DNA of 32,265 bases from the NCBI GenBank assembly GCA_033763335.1, contig JANRKU010000020.1:1-32265 (forward strand), given 5' to 3'. This DNA comes from GCA-2794515 sp033763335. GTDB taxonomy: Bacteria > Chloroflexota > Anaerolineae > Aggregatilineales > Phototrophicaceae. A model generated the notes under the pieces. The model was not told the origin of the DNA, did no database searches, and worked only from the letters and a program-made list of their open reading frames with translations. Below are positions 7,683 to 16,900 of this stretch, one piece after another (position 1 is the stretch's first letter; every line of letters begins with the position of its first letter). Position numbers and translations under genes: made by a program.

Positions 7683-8330
7683 TTAAAACTCATCATCTTC
7701 TGCCGATGGCTTAATGCCTTCGTCTGGGTTGGGTTTATCAGCATCAGATGTCTGATTTTTTGCCTCATTCACCCGCGCTGTAATTTGATTGATAAAATTC
7801 AATAATCCCCCTTTGGGCAATATTTCGGTGATGTCCTCTACAGGGGAATTGAGGAAATCGGTTGTTGAATCTACAGGGGTAGATGGTGTTGGCGGTACGG
7901 ATGGTGGTGTAGTGGGTGTTGTGGGTGGCAAATTTGCTACTGATGAAGCGACAAATTTGGAGAGTAAATGGGTCACAGAGCCTTCATCGGATAACGATTT
8001 TTGTTCTTCGATGATTCCCCCTACAGCCCCATTGATAGCAACACCAATATTTTGGGCAAAAGTCATCATTTTTTGCATTGCTTCTTGTTGTTCCTCTTCT
8101 GCCATGTCTTGATGCTCGGCAACAAATCGGCTTATATTTTTGATGAGTTTGCGGAGTTGGGTGAACTGCTCATCAAATTCATCTGGAGATGCCGATTTTT
8201 GTGCCAAAGCCCCTAATTGTTGTTCGCCCCATTTGAGCAAGGTCTTGGCGGGCTGGTCGGTGAGCGCCTCCGTGAGCGATTCATCCTCATAAAATTGCGA
8301 TATGGCACTTTCTAGGTCAATATCTGACAT
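7683..8330 (-). CDS. uncharacterised helical protein with Pro/Thr-rich linker
   Basis: This is an acidic protein of 215 residues with no signal peptide or membrane segment. Residues 1-130 are predicted helical and rich in Gln/Glu, including a run EEEQQEAMQKMM. Residues 132-155 are a Pro/Thr/Ser linker. A second short helical segment follows (about 170-195), and the tail is acidic and disordered. I do not recognise the family. AAAGGA precedes the ATG by about ten bases. It is the first gene of the minus-strand group leading to the PLD-like protein and is divergent from the succinate dehydrogenase genes. Confidence 0.7.
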   Translation of the reverse strand: MSDIDLESAISQFYEDESLTEALTDQPAKTLLKWGEQQLGALAQKSASPDEFDEQFTQLRKLIKNISRFVAEHQDMAEEEQQEAMQKMMTFAQNIGVAINGAVGGIIEEQKSLSDEGSVTHLLSKFVASSVANLPPTTPTTPPSVPPTPSTPVDSTTDFLNSPVEDITEILPKGGLLNFINQITARVNEAKNQTSDADKPNPDEGIKPSAEDDEF

Positions 8331-8352
8331 CTATCACATCCTTTCCCAAACA

Positions 8353-8361
8353 ATAGTAACA
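8353..8361 (-). promoter_or_regulatory. possible extended -10 promoter for the helical-protein gene
   Basis: On the minus strand the sequence TGTTACTAT gives an extended -10 (TGT then TACTAT) about 22 bases ahead of the start codon. It resembles three other extended -10 candidates in this window. No clear -35 box was found. Confidence 0.35.
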
Positions 8362-8398
8362 TTTTTTTAGCAAAAATTCCGCACTAGACCATGTTTCA

Positions 8399-8426
8399 TT
8401 GCAGACTCGTTGCCCTATGTTATAAT
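8399..8426 (+). promoter_or_regulatory. promoter of the succinate dehydrogenase operon
   Basis: A perfect TATAAT lies at 8421-8426, preceded by TGT, making an extended -10 (TGTTATAAT). A partial -35 (TTGCAG, 8399-8404) lies 16 bases upstream. Transcription would begin near 8433, downstream of the ATG at 8429, which argues that the first gene starts at the later GTG. Confidence 0.6.
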
Positions 8427-8506
8427 TCATGGAGAGAGTTTATGCTATTGGAATTAAGAAAAAATTCAAAAATTTCTTCTATTCACCTGTAGAAAGGGTA
8501 TTAATC

Positions 8507-9628
8507 GTGAGTTCCCTCGTTACTACTTTAACCGAGACCTTGCGCTATCGTGGCGCAATTGGTCAATGGAGCTGGGTGTTACATCGTATCACAGGCTTAG
8601 GTGTATTATTTTTCTTCATCCTCCACATTATAGATACATCGTGGTCGGTGTTTTATCCAAATTTATATGAAAAAGCCATCGCTATTTACCAAACACCCTT
8701 ATTTACGTTGGGTGAATTTGGGCTGGTGGCGTGTGTGGTCTATCATGCCTTTAACGGGTTACGCATTGGCATCCTCGACTACAACCCGCGCTGGTGGCGT
8801 TTTCAACAACGTGCCGCCGTATGGGTTTTGGCGATTTCGGTTGTTGTGTGCATCCCCGTCTTTTTGTTGATGGTGGGTCATGTCATCGCCTACTATAACG
8901 AAAGCCCAGGAATGCTCGGACTGGGTGAAGTTTTGGTGGAACAATTACCATTCGTCATCGGTATTGGCGCGGGCATTGTGGCGGCATTCATCTTTGCTGT
9001 GCTTGCTGGTTTTGTCGTTGGTAACAAAGAAACCCCTGTTGTGGGTGGTAAGAGCAAAGGTAGCAAATTAGAACGTTTTTGGTGGACATACATGCGGATG
9101 AGTGGTTTGCTCATCATTCCGTTGGTGTTTGGGCATCTGGCTATCATGCACATTATTCAAGGCGTATTCGATTTAACTCTTGCGGGGGCAAGTGTCTCTG
9201 GTGTGGTTGCTACCAGTAATTCATTACTCGGCAACGCCATCAACGATACGGGTACGGCGGTTGAATTTGTGGGTGAACGCTGGAATTATTTGGTATTGAG
9301 TGTCGCCATTTGGCGTGTATACGATTTAGCCCTCCTCGTCCTTGCGGCTGTGCATGGGTTTAATGGTTTGCGTTATGTATTGACCGATTACACCTCCAAT
9401 AGCGTGTTATTGCGTCGTACCGCCGTTTATGCCTGTATTATTGGGGCATCGGTGATTATTTTGGTCGGTGGCGCGGCATTATTTGGGACGATTAATGAGT
9501 CATCGGTACGGATTGCAGAAAGGGCGCGAGCCGAACTGGTCGAAATTCGGGTTAAAGAGGGATTCCAAAGCGAATTTACCACGACCCCAACAGAAAATAC
9601 CGAAGATAGCACCAGTACCGAAGACTAA
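8507..9628 (+). CDS. sdhC: succinate dehydrogenase/fumarate reductase cytochrome b subunit, SdhC-SdhD fusion
   Basis: I chose the GTG at 8507 because GAAAGG precedes it by nine bases and the longer frame from 8429 begins at the -10 box. The protein has about 373 residues, roughly twice the usual SdhC length. The first half (about 1-150) has SWVLHRITG, a haem-region histidine HIIDTSW, and the YHAFNGLRIGILDY motif. The second half (about 195-330) repeats the layout with WWTYMRMSGLL, FGHLAIMHIIQG and VHGFNGLRYVLTDY. Each half therefore looks like one SdhC/SdhD-type unit, and together they could form the complete haem- and quinone-binding membrane anchor. A glycine- and lysine-containing loop (about 180-190) joins them, and a Thr/Glu-rich hydrophilic tail follows. 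It is first of three sdh genes. Confidence 0.9.
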   Translation: MSSLVTTLTETLRYRGAIGQWSWVLHRITGLGVLFFFILHIIDTSWSVFYPNLYEKAIAIYQTPLFTLGEFGLVACVVYHAFNGLRIGILDYNPRWWRFQQRAAVWVLAISVVVCIPVFLLMVGHVIAYYNESPGMLGLGEVLVEQLPFVIGIGAGIVAAFIFAVLAGFVVGNKETPVVGGKSKGSKLERFWWTYMRMSGLLIIPLVFGHLAIMHIIQGVFDLTLAGASVSGVVATSNSLLGNAINDTGTAVEFVGERWNYLVLSVAIWRVYDLALLVLAAVHGFNGLRYVLTDYTSNSVLLRRTAVYACIIGASVIILVGGAALFGTINESSVRIAERARAELVEIRVKEGFQSEFTTTPTENTEDSTSTED

Positions 9629-9659
9629 CTTGGATTGCGGATTATTTTAGGAGCATGAG

Positions 9660-11480
9660 ATGAAGATTCATAAGCACGAAGTGGTAATTGTTGGCGCAGG
9701 TGGCGCTGGACTCATGGCGGCGCTTTATGCCAGCAATGGTGGGGCAGATGTTGCTGTGGTGAGCAAGCTATATCCCACCCGTAGCCATACAGGGGCGGCG
9801 TTGGGCGGTATTGGTGCGGCGCTCGGTAATTTGGAAGAAGATAAACCCATTTGGCACGCCTTTGATACCGTTAAAGGTGGCGACTATTTGGCAGACCAAG
9901 ATGCGGCACTCATCCTCGCCGAAAATGCGGTGGATGCCATTGTCGAATTGGAACACATGGGGTTGCCCTTTGACCGTACTGAGGATGGGCGCATTTCGCA
10001 ACGCCGTTTTGGTGGACATACCAGCAATTTTGGCGAAAAACCGGTCCGCCGTGCCTGCCATTCGGCAGACCGCACGGGTCACATGATTTTGCAGACCCTT
10101 TATCAACAATGTATCAAGAATAATGTCAACTTTTTTGATGAATTCCATGTCGTGGATGTCATCATGAATGGTGATGCCTGCGTGGGTGTGGTGGCGATTC
10201 AACTTTCTACAGGTGAATTTCATGTATATCACGCCAAAGCAGTCTTTTTTGCGACAGGTGGATGGGGTCGTGTATGGCAAATTACCAGCAATGCCCATTC
10301 CTTGACAGGTGATGGCGCGGCGGTGGTGTTCCGTCGTGGTATCCCAATGGAAGACATGGAATTTTATCAATTTCACCCCACTGGCTTATATGGTCTGGGC
10401 GTATTGCTCACTGAAGGGATTCGTGGCGAGGGCGGTATTTTGCTCAATCGCAACGGGGAACGCTTCATGGAAAAATATGCACCAAAAATCAAAGACCTCG
10501 CCAGCCGTGATGTCGTCAGCCGTTCTATTTACTTAGAAGTGCGCGATGGCAAAGGCATTAACGGGAGCAATTATGTCCATTTGGATATTCGTCCCCAAAC
10601 CGTCAATCGTTATTTGGCAGAAGCGGGCGAAACACGCCGTATTGACGATGATTATATCCGCAAAAATTTGGCAGAAACGCTGGATGTCTGCCGTACTTAT
10701 ATCGGCGTAGACCCACTCACCCAACCCATCCCCATTCAACCGACTGCCCATTATGCGATGGGTGGTATCCCCACCAACATTGATGCCGAAGTCATCCGCG
10801 ATGCCGCTGGCACCGTGGTGCGTGGCTTATATGCCGCAGGCGAAGTCGCTTGTGTGAGCGTTCATGGTGCAAATCGTTTGGGGACAAATTCACTGGTAGA
10901 CTTGGTGGTATTTGGACGGCGTGGCGGGATTAAAATGGCAGAATTTGTCAAAACTGCCGAATATTTGCCATTGCCCCCAAATCCAACCGCCCAAATTGAA
11001 GCCGAATTTGCACGGATTCGTGCTGGCAAGGGCAAGACCCGTATCCATGAACTTCGCACACGGATGCAAAAGGTCATGATGGATTATGTCAGTGTGTTCC
11101 GCACCGAAGAAACCATGCAAAAAGCAGTGGATGAATTGATAGAATTGCGCCGTCTGTATATCAATGACACCTTCATTGAAGACAAAGGCGTAAAATATAA
11201 CACCGACCTCATGGAAGCATGGGAATTGGGATGTATGCTCGATTTGGCAGATTCCACCGCCCTCAGCGCCCTCAATCGCAAAGAAAGTCGTGGGGCGCAT
11301 AGCCGTGAGGACTTTAAGGCGCGGGATGATGTGCAATGGTTGGTGCATACTTTGGCATATCGGGCAACAGACGACCCCTATGCGCCAACTGTCACCTATA
11401 AACTCGATACCACCAAACCCGTCAATATGAGCCTCTCCGATGTGGATGAACGCTTCAAGCCAAAAGAACGGGTGTATTAA
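9660..11480 (+). CDS. sdhA: succinate dehydrogenase/fumarate reductase flavoprotein subunit
   Basis: The protein has 606 residues, the normal length. It has the FAD-binding GAGGAG (12-17), the RSHTGAALGGIGAAL segment with H43 as the probable covalent FAD attachment site, the substrate loop FHPTGLYG (H239) and TEGIRGEGG (251-259), catalytic R288 in SRDVVSR, and HYAMGGI with H364. GANRLGTNSL (404-411 and on) closes the FAD site. Its reaction is the oxidation of succinate to fumarate, with electrons passed to the iron-sulphur subunit, in the cytoplasm at the membrane face. TAGGAG lies six bases ahead of the ATG. It starts 31 bases after the cytochrome b gene, in one operon. Confidence 0.97.
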   Translation: MKIHKHEVVIVGAGGAGLMAALYASNGGADVAVVSKLYPTRSHTGAALGGIGAALGNLEEDKPIWHAFDTVKGGDYLADQDAALILAENAVDAIVELEHMGLPFDRTEDGRISQRRFGGHTSNFGEKPVRRACHSADRTGHMILQTLYQQCIKNNVNFFDEFHVVDVIMNGDACVGVVAIQLSTGEFHVYHAKAVFFATGGWGRVWQITSNAHSLTGDGAAVVFRRGIPMEDMEFYQFHPTGLYGLGVLLTEGIRGEGGILLNRNGERFMEKYAPKIKDLASRDVVSRSIYLEVRDGKGINGSNYVHLDIRPQTVNRYLAEAGETRRIDDDYIRKNLAETLDVCRTYIGVDPLTQPIPIQPTAHYAMGGIPTNIDAEVIRDAAGTVVRGLYAAGEVACVSVHGANRLGTNSLVDLVVFGRRGGIKMAEFVKTAEYLPLPPNPTAQIEAEFARIRAGKGKTRIHELRTRMQKVMMDYVSVFRTEETMQKAVDELIELRRLYINDTFIEDKGVKYNTDLMEAWELGCMLDLADSTALSALNRKESRGAHSREDFKARDDVQWLVHTLAYRATDDPYAPTVTYKLDTTKPVNMSLSDVDERFKPKERVY

Positions 11481-11490
11481 AGATAAAAAG

Positions 11491-11605
11491 CGCCCCTATC
11501 CCCCCGACCCCCTTATCCCCACTGCGTGGAGAAAGGGGGCGAAACCAATTTTTAAGGGTGGTTTTAGCCCCTCTCCATTTTATGGGGAGGGGTTGGGGTG
11601 GGGCG
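11491..11605. repeat. compound GC-rich inverted repeat between sdhA and sdhB
   Basis: A stretch of about 115 bases opens with CGCCCCTATCCCCCCGACC and closes with the approximate reverse complement GGGGTTGGGGTGGGGCG. Inside it are two imperfect hairpins: one around 11508-11540 and one at about 11568-11592 (CCCCTCTCCA against TGGGGAGGGG). It looks like a dispersed non-coding repeat of the REP or small-MITE type. It lies inside the sdh operon and could fold in the mRNA, affecting the relative amounts of the subunits. Confidence 0.65.
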
Positions 11606-11629
11606 CATTGCCTTAAATTGCGCTATATG

Positions 11630-11649
11630 GGGCGACATAACTGTCGCCC
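11630..11649. repeat. small perfect hairpin upstream of sdhB
   Basis: GGGCGACA (11630-11637) and TGTCGCCC (11642-11649) form a perfect eight-base-pair stem with a four-base loop. There is no T tract on either side, so it is not an ordinary terminator. It may be part of the same family of dispersed palindromes or an mRNA-stabilising element. Confidence 0.5.
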
Positions 11650-11710
11650 GTTGATGATGATGAGAATTTTGAAACTGTTTATGATAACGCTAATTTTGTG
11701 AGGGATAGAG

Positions 11711-12481
11711 ATGGATATTACATTCAGAATCCGCCGTTATAACCCCGAAGCAGGGGGAAAAGCCAAACCGTATTGGCAAGAATTTGAACTGAAAGATGTT
11801 GCAGAGACCAATCGTGTCCTCGAAATGCTCCACCGCGTCAAATGGGAACAAGATGGTAGCCTATCATTCCGCCGTTCTTGTTCCAGTGGCATTTGCGGGT
11901 CAGATGCTATGCGTATCAATGGACGCAACATGCTCGCCTGCAAGGTGTTGGTGCGCGATGTCGTAACGGGTGCAAAAAATACCATTCAGGTCGAGCCAAT
12001 TTTGGGCTTGCCCGTCCTAAAAGACCTCATTGTGGATATGGAACCCTTCTTCGCCCATTACCGCGAAGTGATGCCATATTTTATCAATAATGACCCCGTC
12101 CCTGCCGATGGTCGTGAACGTTTGCAATCGCAAGAAGACCGTTCTGTATTCGATGACACCACCAACTGCATTTTATGTGCCGCTTGTACCACCTCTTGCC
12201 CCAGTTTTTGGGCAAATGGCAAGTATGTGGGACCCGCCGCCATCGTCCAAGCCCATCGCTTTATTTTCGATAGCCGTGACCAAGGCTGGAAAGACCGCCT
12301 CGCGGTACTTTCTGAACCGAATGGCGTGTGGCGTTGCCGTACCATCTATAATTGCACCCCCGCTTGCCCCCGTCACATCGAAGTGACCCGTGCCATCGGT
12401 GAGGTGAAATTGGCTGTTCAACGTGGGAAGCGTGAGGGCATCATTGACCCAGAAAGCATCCCCGCCAAATTCCATAATTAG
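11711..12481 (+). CDS. sdhB: succinate dehydrogenase/fumarate reductase iron-sulphur subunit
   Basis: The protein has 256 residues. The N-terminal ferredoxin domain carries C57, C62, D65 and C77 (CSSGICGSD...LAC) for the [2Fe-2S] cluster. The aspartate in place of the third cysteine is also found in E. coli SdhB, so it is not a defect. The C-terminal domain has CILCAACTTSCP (C153, C156, C159, C163) and CRTIYNCTPACP (C209, C215, C219) for the [4Fe-4S] and [3Fe-4S] clusters. It carries electrons from the flavoprotein to quinone in the membrane anchor. An AGGGA-type site precedes the ATG. A 230-base gap with repeats separates it from sdhA, and a terminator follows. Confidence 0.96.
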   Translation: MDITFRIRRYNPEAGGKAKPYWQEFELKDVAETNRVLEMLHRVKWEQDGSLSFRRSCSSGICGSDAMRINGRNMLACKVLVRDVVTGAKNTIQVEPILGLPVLKDLIVDMEPFFAHYREVMPYFINNDPVPADGRERLQSQEDRSVFDDTTNCILCAACTTSCPSFWANGKYVGPAAIVQAHRFIFDSRDQGWKDRLAVLSEPNGVWRCRTIYNCTPACPRHIEVTRAIGEVKLAVQRGKREGIIDPESIPAKFHN

Positions 12482-12535
12482 AGATATGATTCAAAAAATA
12501 GGCATAATAGCTTATGCCTCTCACTAAATTGTGTG

Positions 12536-12563
12536 GTAAGGGCGCAACATGTTGCGCCCTTAC
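12536..12563. repeat. perfect 28-base palindrome, copy 1
   Basis: GTAAGGGCGCAACA is followed at once by its exact reverse complement. The same 28 bases recur at 13862-13889, so the PLP-enzyme gene is flanked by two copies. A small separate hairpin (GGCATAA at 12501-12507 with TTATGCC at 12512-12518) lies just upstream in the same gap. Confidence 0.9.
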
Positions 12564-12580
12564 ACCTTATCCCCTACTAA

Positions 12581-12622
12581 TGGCGGGCTAGACCCTTTTG
12601 GAGTGTCTGTCCGCCACTTTTT
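12581..12622 (+). terminator. probable terminator of the sdh operon
   Basis: TGGCGG (12581-12586) pairs with CCGCCA (12611-12616), with an inner AGAC/GTCT stem (12590-12593 with 12605-12608). The outer stem is followed by CTTTTTATA. It lies about 100 bases after sdhB and just ahead of the PLP-enzyme gene's ribosome binding site. Confidence 0.55.
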
Positions 12623-12653
12623 ATAAAAAGATATGATGATGAAGGATACCCCT

Positions 12654-13841
12654 ATGCCCTATAATTTTGACCAACCCATAGACCGCTTTAATACCGATAG
12701 CGTGAAATATTCGATATTCGATGACACCTCCATTTTGCCATTATGGGTGGCAGATATGGATTTTGTATCGCCAACGCCCGTTATCGAAGCCATAAAAGCC
12801 CGTGTTGAGCATGGTATATTTGGTTATGCGTTTGATAACCGCCCCTTGCGTGACATCCTCGTCAAACGGATGGCAGACCTGTATGGCTGGCATATCACAC
12901 CCGATGATATTGTATGGGTACCGGGGGTGGTGACAGGGTTTAATATGGCGATACGGGCATTTGGGCGTATTGGCGAAGAAGTCCTCATCCAACCACCTGT
13001 ATACCCACCATTTTTCCCCGCCGCACCCAATCATGGATTATTCACCAAATCTGCGCCCCTCACCATGACCCAAAAAGACGGCATATTGTCTTATGAATTT
13101 GATGAGGCGGTTTTTCGTTCTGCCATCACCAAAGGCAAGACCAACACCTTTTTATTCTGTAATCCACATAACCCTGTCGGGCGCGTGTGGACGAAAGAAG
13201 AATTGCTGTGCATGGCAGAAATCGCCATCGAAAATAATATGCTCATCCTCTCAGATGAAATCCACTGTGATTTGTTATTTGATGGGCATCAACACATCCC
13301 AATGGCTTCTCTAAGCGAAAAAATCGCCCAAAACACCATAACCCTCATGGCACCCAGTAAAACCTTTAATATCGCGGGATTAGCGGCATCCTTCGCCATC
13401 ATCCAAAATGAGGGGTTACGCAATCGCTACAACCAATTTATAGGCAATGTTGGCTTGCATATCAACATTTTGGGATTGGTCGCCATGCACGCCTCATATG
13501 AATATGGGGATGAATGGCTACGAGAGATGTTGGCATATCTGCAACAAAATCGGGATATAACCACCCAATTTGCGCGCCAATATATGCCCAATTTTCCCAT
13601 CACCCACCCACAAGGCACGTATTTGAGTTGGATGGATGCCCGTTCAGTTGCCATGCCACCCAATGGTCAATTTATGGATATGTTTGAGCCATTCTTTTTG
13701 GAACATGCCAAAGTTGCGCTGAATCGTGGGTTGGCTTTTGGGGCAGAAGGGGATGGTTTCGTGCGGATTAATTTGGCGAGTCGGCGTGAGGTGTTACAAG
13801 AAGCGTTGGAACGGATGCGTTCTGCGGTAGCAGATAAATAA
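12654..13841 (+). CDS. MalY/PatB-type PLP-dependent enzyme (aminotransferase class I/II fold, likely C-S beta-lyase)
   Basis: I chose the ATG at 12654 because AAGGA lies seven bases ahead; three earlier in-frame ATGs at 12633-12641 lack a site. The protein has 395 residues. Family motifs include LPLWVADMDF (28-37), VVTGFN, NPHNPVGRVW (170-179), SDEIHCDL (200-207) and the PLP lysine K236 in APSKTFNIAG. Opening with WVADMDF and the SDEIHxDL motif favours the MalY/PatB cystathionine beta-lyase branch, which cleaves cystathionine or cysteine-like substrates to pyruvate, ammonia and a thiol, over true aminotransferases. It stands alone on its strand between two copies of the same palindrome. Confidence 0.9.
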   Translation: MPYNFDQPIDRFNTDSVKYSIFDDTSILPLWVADMDFVSPTPVIEAIKARVEHGIFGYAFDNRPLRDILVKRMADLYGWHITPDDIVWVPGVVTGFNMAIRAFGRIGEEVLIQPPVYPPFFPAAPNHGLFTKSAPLTMTQKDGILSYEFDEAVFRSAITKGKTNTFLFCNPHNPVGRVWTKEELLCMAEIAIENNMLILSDEIHCDLLFDGHQHIPMASLSEKIAQNTITLMAPSKTFNIAGLAASFAIIQNEGLRNRYNQFIGNVGLHINILGLVAMHASYEYGDEWLREMLAYLQQNRDITTQFARQYMPNFPITHPQGTYLSWMDARSVAMPPNGQFMDMFEPFFLEHAKVALNRGLAFGAEGDGFVRINLASRREVLQEALERMRSAVADK

Positions 13842-13860
13842 ATACGAGTATTGTGTTAAC

Positions 13861-13890
13861 TGTAAGGGCGCAACATGTTGCGCCCTTACA
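13861..13890. repeat. perfect 30-base palindrome, copy 2
   Basis: TGTAAGGGCGCAACA is followed by its exact reverse complement. The inner 28 bases are identical to the copy at 12536-12563. It lies in the convergent gap between the PLP-enzyme gene and the receptor kinase gene. It has no T tract but could still slow polymerase from either side. Confidence 0.9.
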
Positions 13891-13910
13891 AGCATAGCAT
13901 CTAAAAACGA

Positions 13911-16900
13911 TTATTCCCCGTGTGGGGACGTGTCACGGGCGAGGAACGAATCAAAATCGGCGGTAGTGCCTTCGCCCACGCTCAACGAGACTGTCCCGCC
14001 AAATTTGGTGACATTATCTTGGGCGGCGATGAAAAAATTATTCACAAAAAAGGCAATTTTATCGTCATGGACGATAATTTTGAGGGGAATCCAAATGGGG
14101 AGTTGGCTTCCTTCTGCCCCCGGAATATCGCCCTCATAATACACAATTTCTTCGGTGGCGGTGGTATATCGGGCGATAAAATCTATTGTGCCATCCTGAT
14201 TTTTACGTACATCCAAAAAGTAACCCTCAAGGCTTTGCCCTGTCACGGTGGTATTCACACGCACGCCCAAACTGGCTAATCCGGGCTGGTTATCTGGGAT
14301 TCGCACATCTACCGTCACATACAAATCGGTAGAATCGTCATAAGTACGGGTATCGCTCCCAATACCAAACATTTGCACCCCTTGCGAATCGTTCACAAGG
14401 CGAAATGTCGGTCTATCCAGATAGGTAATCCGCATAAAGGTTGGATTGGTGGGCGAGGCAGAGTCTTGGACATATTCGCCATCGGCATCTTGCCCACCTT
14501 CCCACCAATAACGGGCTTCCAGAGGAGTGGAGAAATCATCTTCGATGTCACTGCGAAATTCCCGAAAATTGCGCTCTAAGACCTCTGCTTGTAGCGCAAA
14601 AGCGAATTGTGCTTCTGCATTGGCAGTGGCGGCGGTTTGTGTGACCAAGAAATCATCAAAGCGCATATAGTCGTTGCTACCTGTTATAAAGCGAATTGTA
14701 CCCGCAGGGGGGGTGCTGGCGAGGGTATCCTCAAAGCGGATACGCCCTTCCAAAATAATTTTGAGTTTATCGCCAATGAGGGTAATTTCGACCATTTGCC
14801 ATACATTGCGCGTATAGAAATTATCTACACGCCGTGTCCAGACGATGGAGCCATTGGCATCTAAATTCGTGATTTCGAGGTTGCCACCGTCTAATTTTAG
14901 CAATAATGAGCCTGCACTACTCTCACGTAGATACAGTTGATACCCACCCGTTGTACTCCACATCCGCGCCCGTAGCGTAAAATCTTGAATGGGGGTCATG
15001 ATGGGTTTGATTTCGACACCATTATCTACTTGGACAAAATTATTGCCACTTTCGGTCACAATAGTAGCTTTGAGGCTGTTATCTGTCTCCCATGTGCTGG
15101 GTAGTGTTGCCCCTTCAAAGTGACTGCTGAAGGCTTCGGCTTGTTGTACGGTGAAATTATCAATCCGCACAGACCGATTGCTGGCATTCACTTGCAACAA
15201 AATTTGACCTGCGCCAAGTTCTGGTGTGTTGTTATCTTCTGCGCTCATGAGCAAGCGCCCGTCTATATACACATAAATGCGCCGTCCATCCGCCCAAATG
15301 GTCACATTGTGCCATGTGTCATTAGAAATGGGGGCATTTCCTGTTTGGCGGATGATAATTTCCGCATCGCGTTCTAATACATTGGGTTCAGACAAATTAT
15401 TACGGCGTAAAATCACCAATCCGGGGAATAGCTCTAGGGCTTGATAATCGCCACCCTCATCATAGCGGAATACAATGCGTAACCCACCAGCCCCTTCTTC
15501 GAGGTTAAAATCGGTGCTGATGACAAAATCGGATACTTCTGGCGCGAGCCATTCGGGTTTGCCATTGCCCATCACGACCATTGGTGAATCAACCCGTCCG
15601 CGTCCCAATAACAATTTTTGCCCATCTTCATTGACGACTTGCCATGTGGCGGGGTCAAAGTCCCACTCTGCAATGGGGTTGGTGCTTTCAAAATCGGCAA
15701 TATAGGGCAATCCGCCTTGTGGTTCTGGTGTCAGTGTAACCGATGGAATAATTCCCGTTGGTGTTGGCGATACAACCACCGCCACGCGGGTAGATGCAAA
15801 TTCGGTTTGGGTTGCAAAGAAATTTTCTGCGATTTTTGTTGATGTCAAATCCAATGCCGATGTTGGTGATGGGGTGATACTCGGCGTATAAGAGGGTGTT
15901 GGCGTATAGGACGGTGTAAATGTCGGTATATCTGTCGGTGTATCACTTGGGGATGGGGTGAACGTGGGCGATGGTGGCTCGGTATCGGTAGGTGTGTTGG
16001 TAGGTCTATCCGTTGGGGTATCTGTTGGCGTTTGTGTAGGGGTATAAGTTGATGTTGGGGTATCGGTGGGTGTATTGGTAGGGGCGGCAACCACCTGAAT
16101 ATCGTTAATATTGCCCATAGGCGCGACAAATGACCGCGATGATAAAATCCAACCATCCGACCCATCGGGCAATAAGACCTGATACCATCTGCCATCCTCA
16201 CTAATACCCACAATATCCAACATCATGCCATTGGGGATGGTATTCACCGATGGATAACTGCTCCCAGGTCCCAACCGCACGATGAGGTCTGCACGGGCTT
16301 GTACCACAGGTGTGGCGGGTGTTGGGATATTGGTATTGGTCCCTATTGGGGTGTTGGTATCGGCATCGGTTGGGGTATCGGTTGGTTGTGGGGTGTCGCT
16401 GGCGTTGATAATGCCTGCACCACCATCGGGTGTTTCTGAGGCATCCCCGTCATCTTGTGGGGTATTTGAGGCGGTGTCGCTGGTTTCTGATGGGGCTTGT
16501 GTGCTAGTAGATAGAATGACGATAGAACTCGGATTCGTCGGTGTGGCGGTATTATCATTATTCCCGCCCTGACTGCTGATGAGGGCAATTACCACACCAA
16601 TGACGATGACCAATGCCACAACCCCGCCCAATAATATGGGGGTGCGTCGTGCGGTACTCATGGGTGAACTGGGATAGGGCGTGCCACTCGGTGGATAGGG
16701 CGAAATACTGGGTGGGGTAGGCACCCAGCCGCCTCCACCAAGCACAGGGGTATTGGTGGAGGTGCCACGTTCTTCGCGGATTTTGCGTAAATCATCAATA
16801 ATGTTGAGCGCAACGGTGCGGAGCATGGTCGGTTGTTCTGTGAGTGAACTCATCCCGACCAATTGGGTGATAGCATCACTCAATTCTCGACCCGATTGAT

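Noticed and set aside
11491..11605. GC-rich inverted repeat as a CRISPR array
   Set aside because: There are no regularly spaced identical repeats with unique spacers. It is a single compound element.
11880..11920. Missing third cysteine in the [2Fe-2S] motif of the iron-sulphur subunit
   Set aside because: Aspartate at this position is found in functional homologues such as E. coli SdhB.
15845..16213. A minus-strand frame rich in His, Pro and Arg, and a matching tandem-repeat appearance in the DNA
   Set aside because: The repeat comes from the Thr/Pro-rich linker codons of the receptor kinase. The frame is a shadow of that gene.
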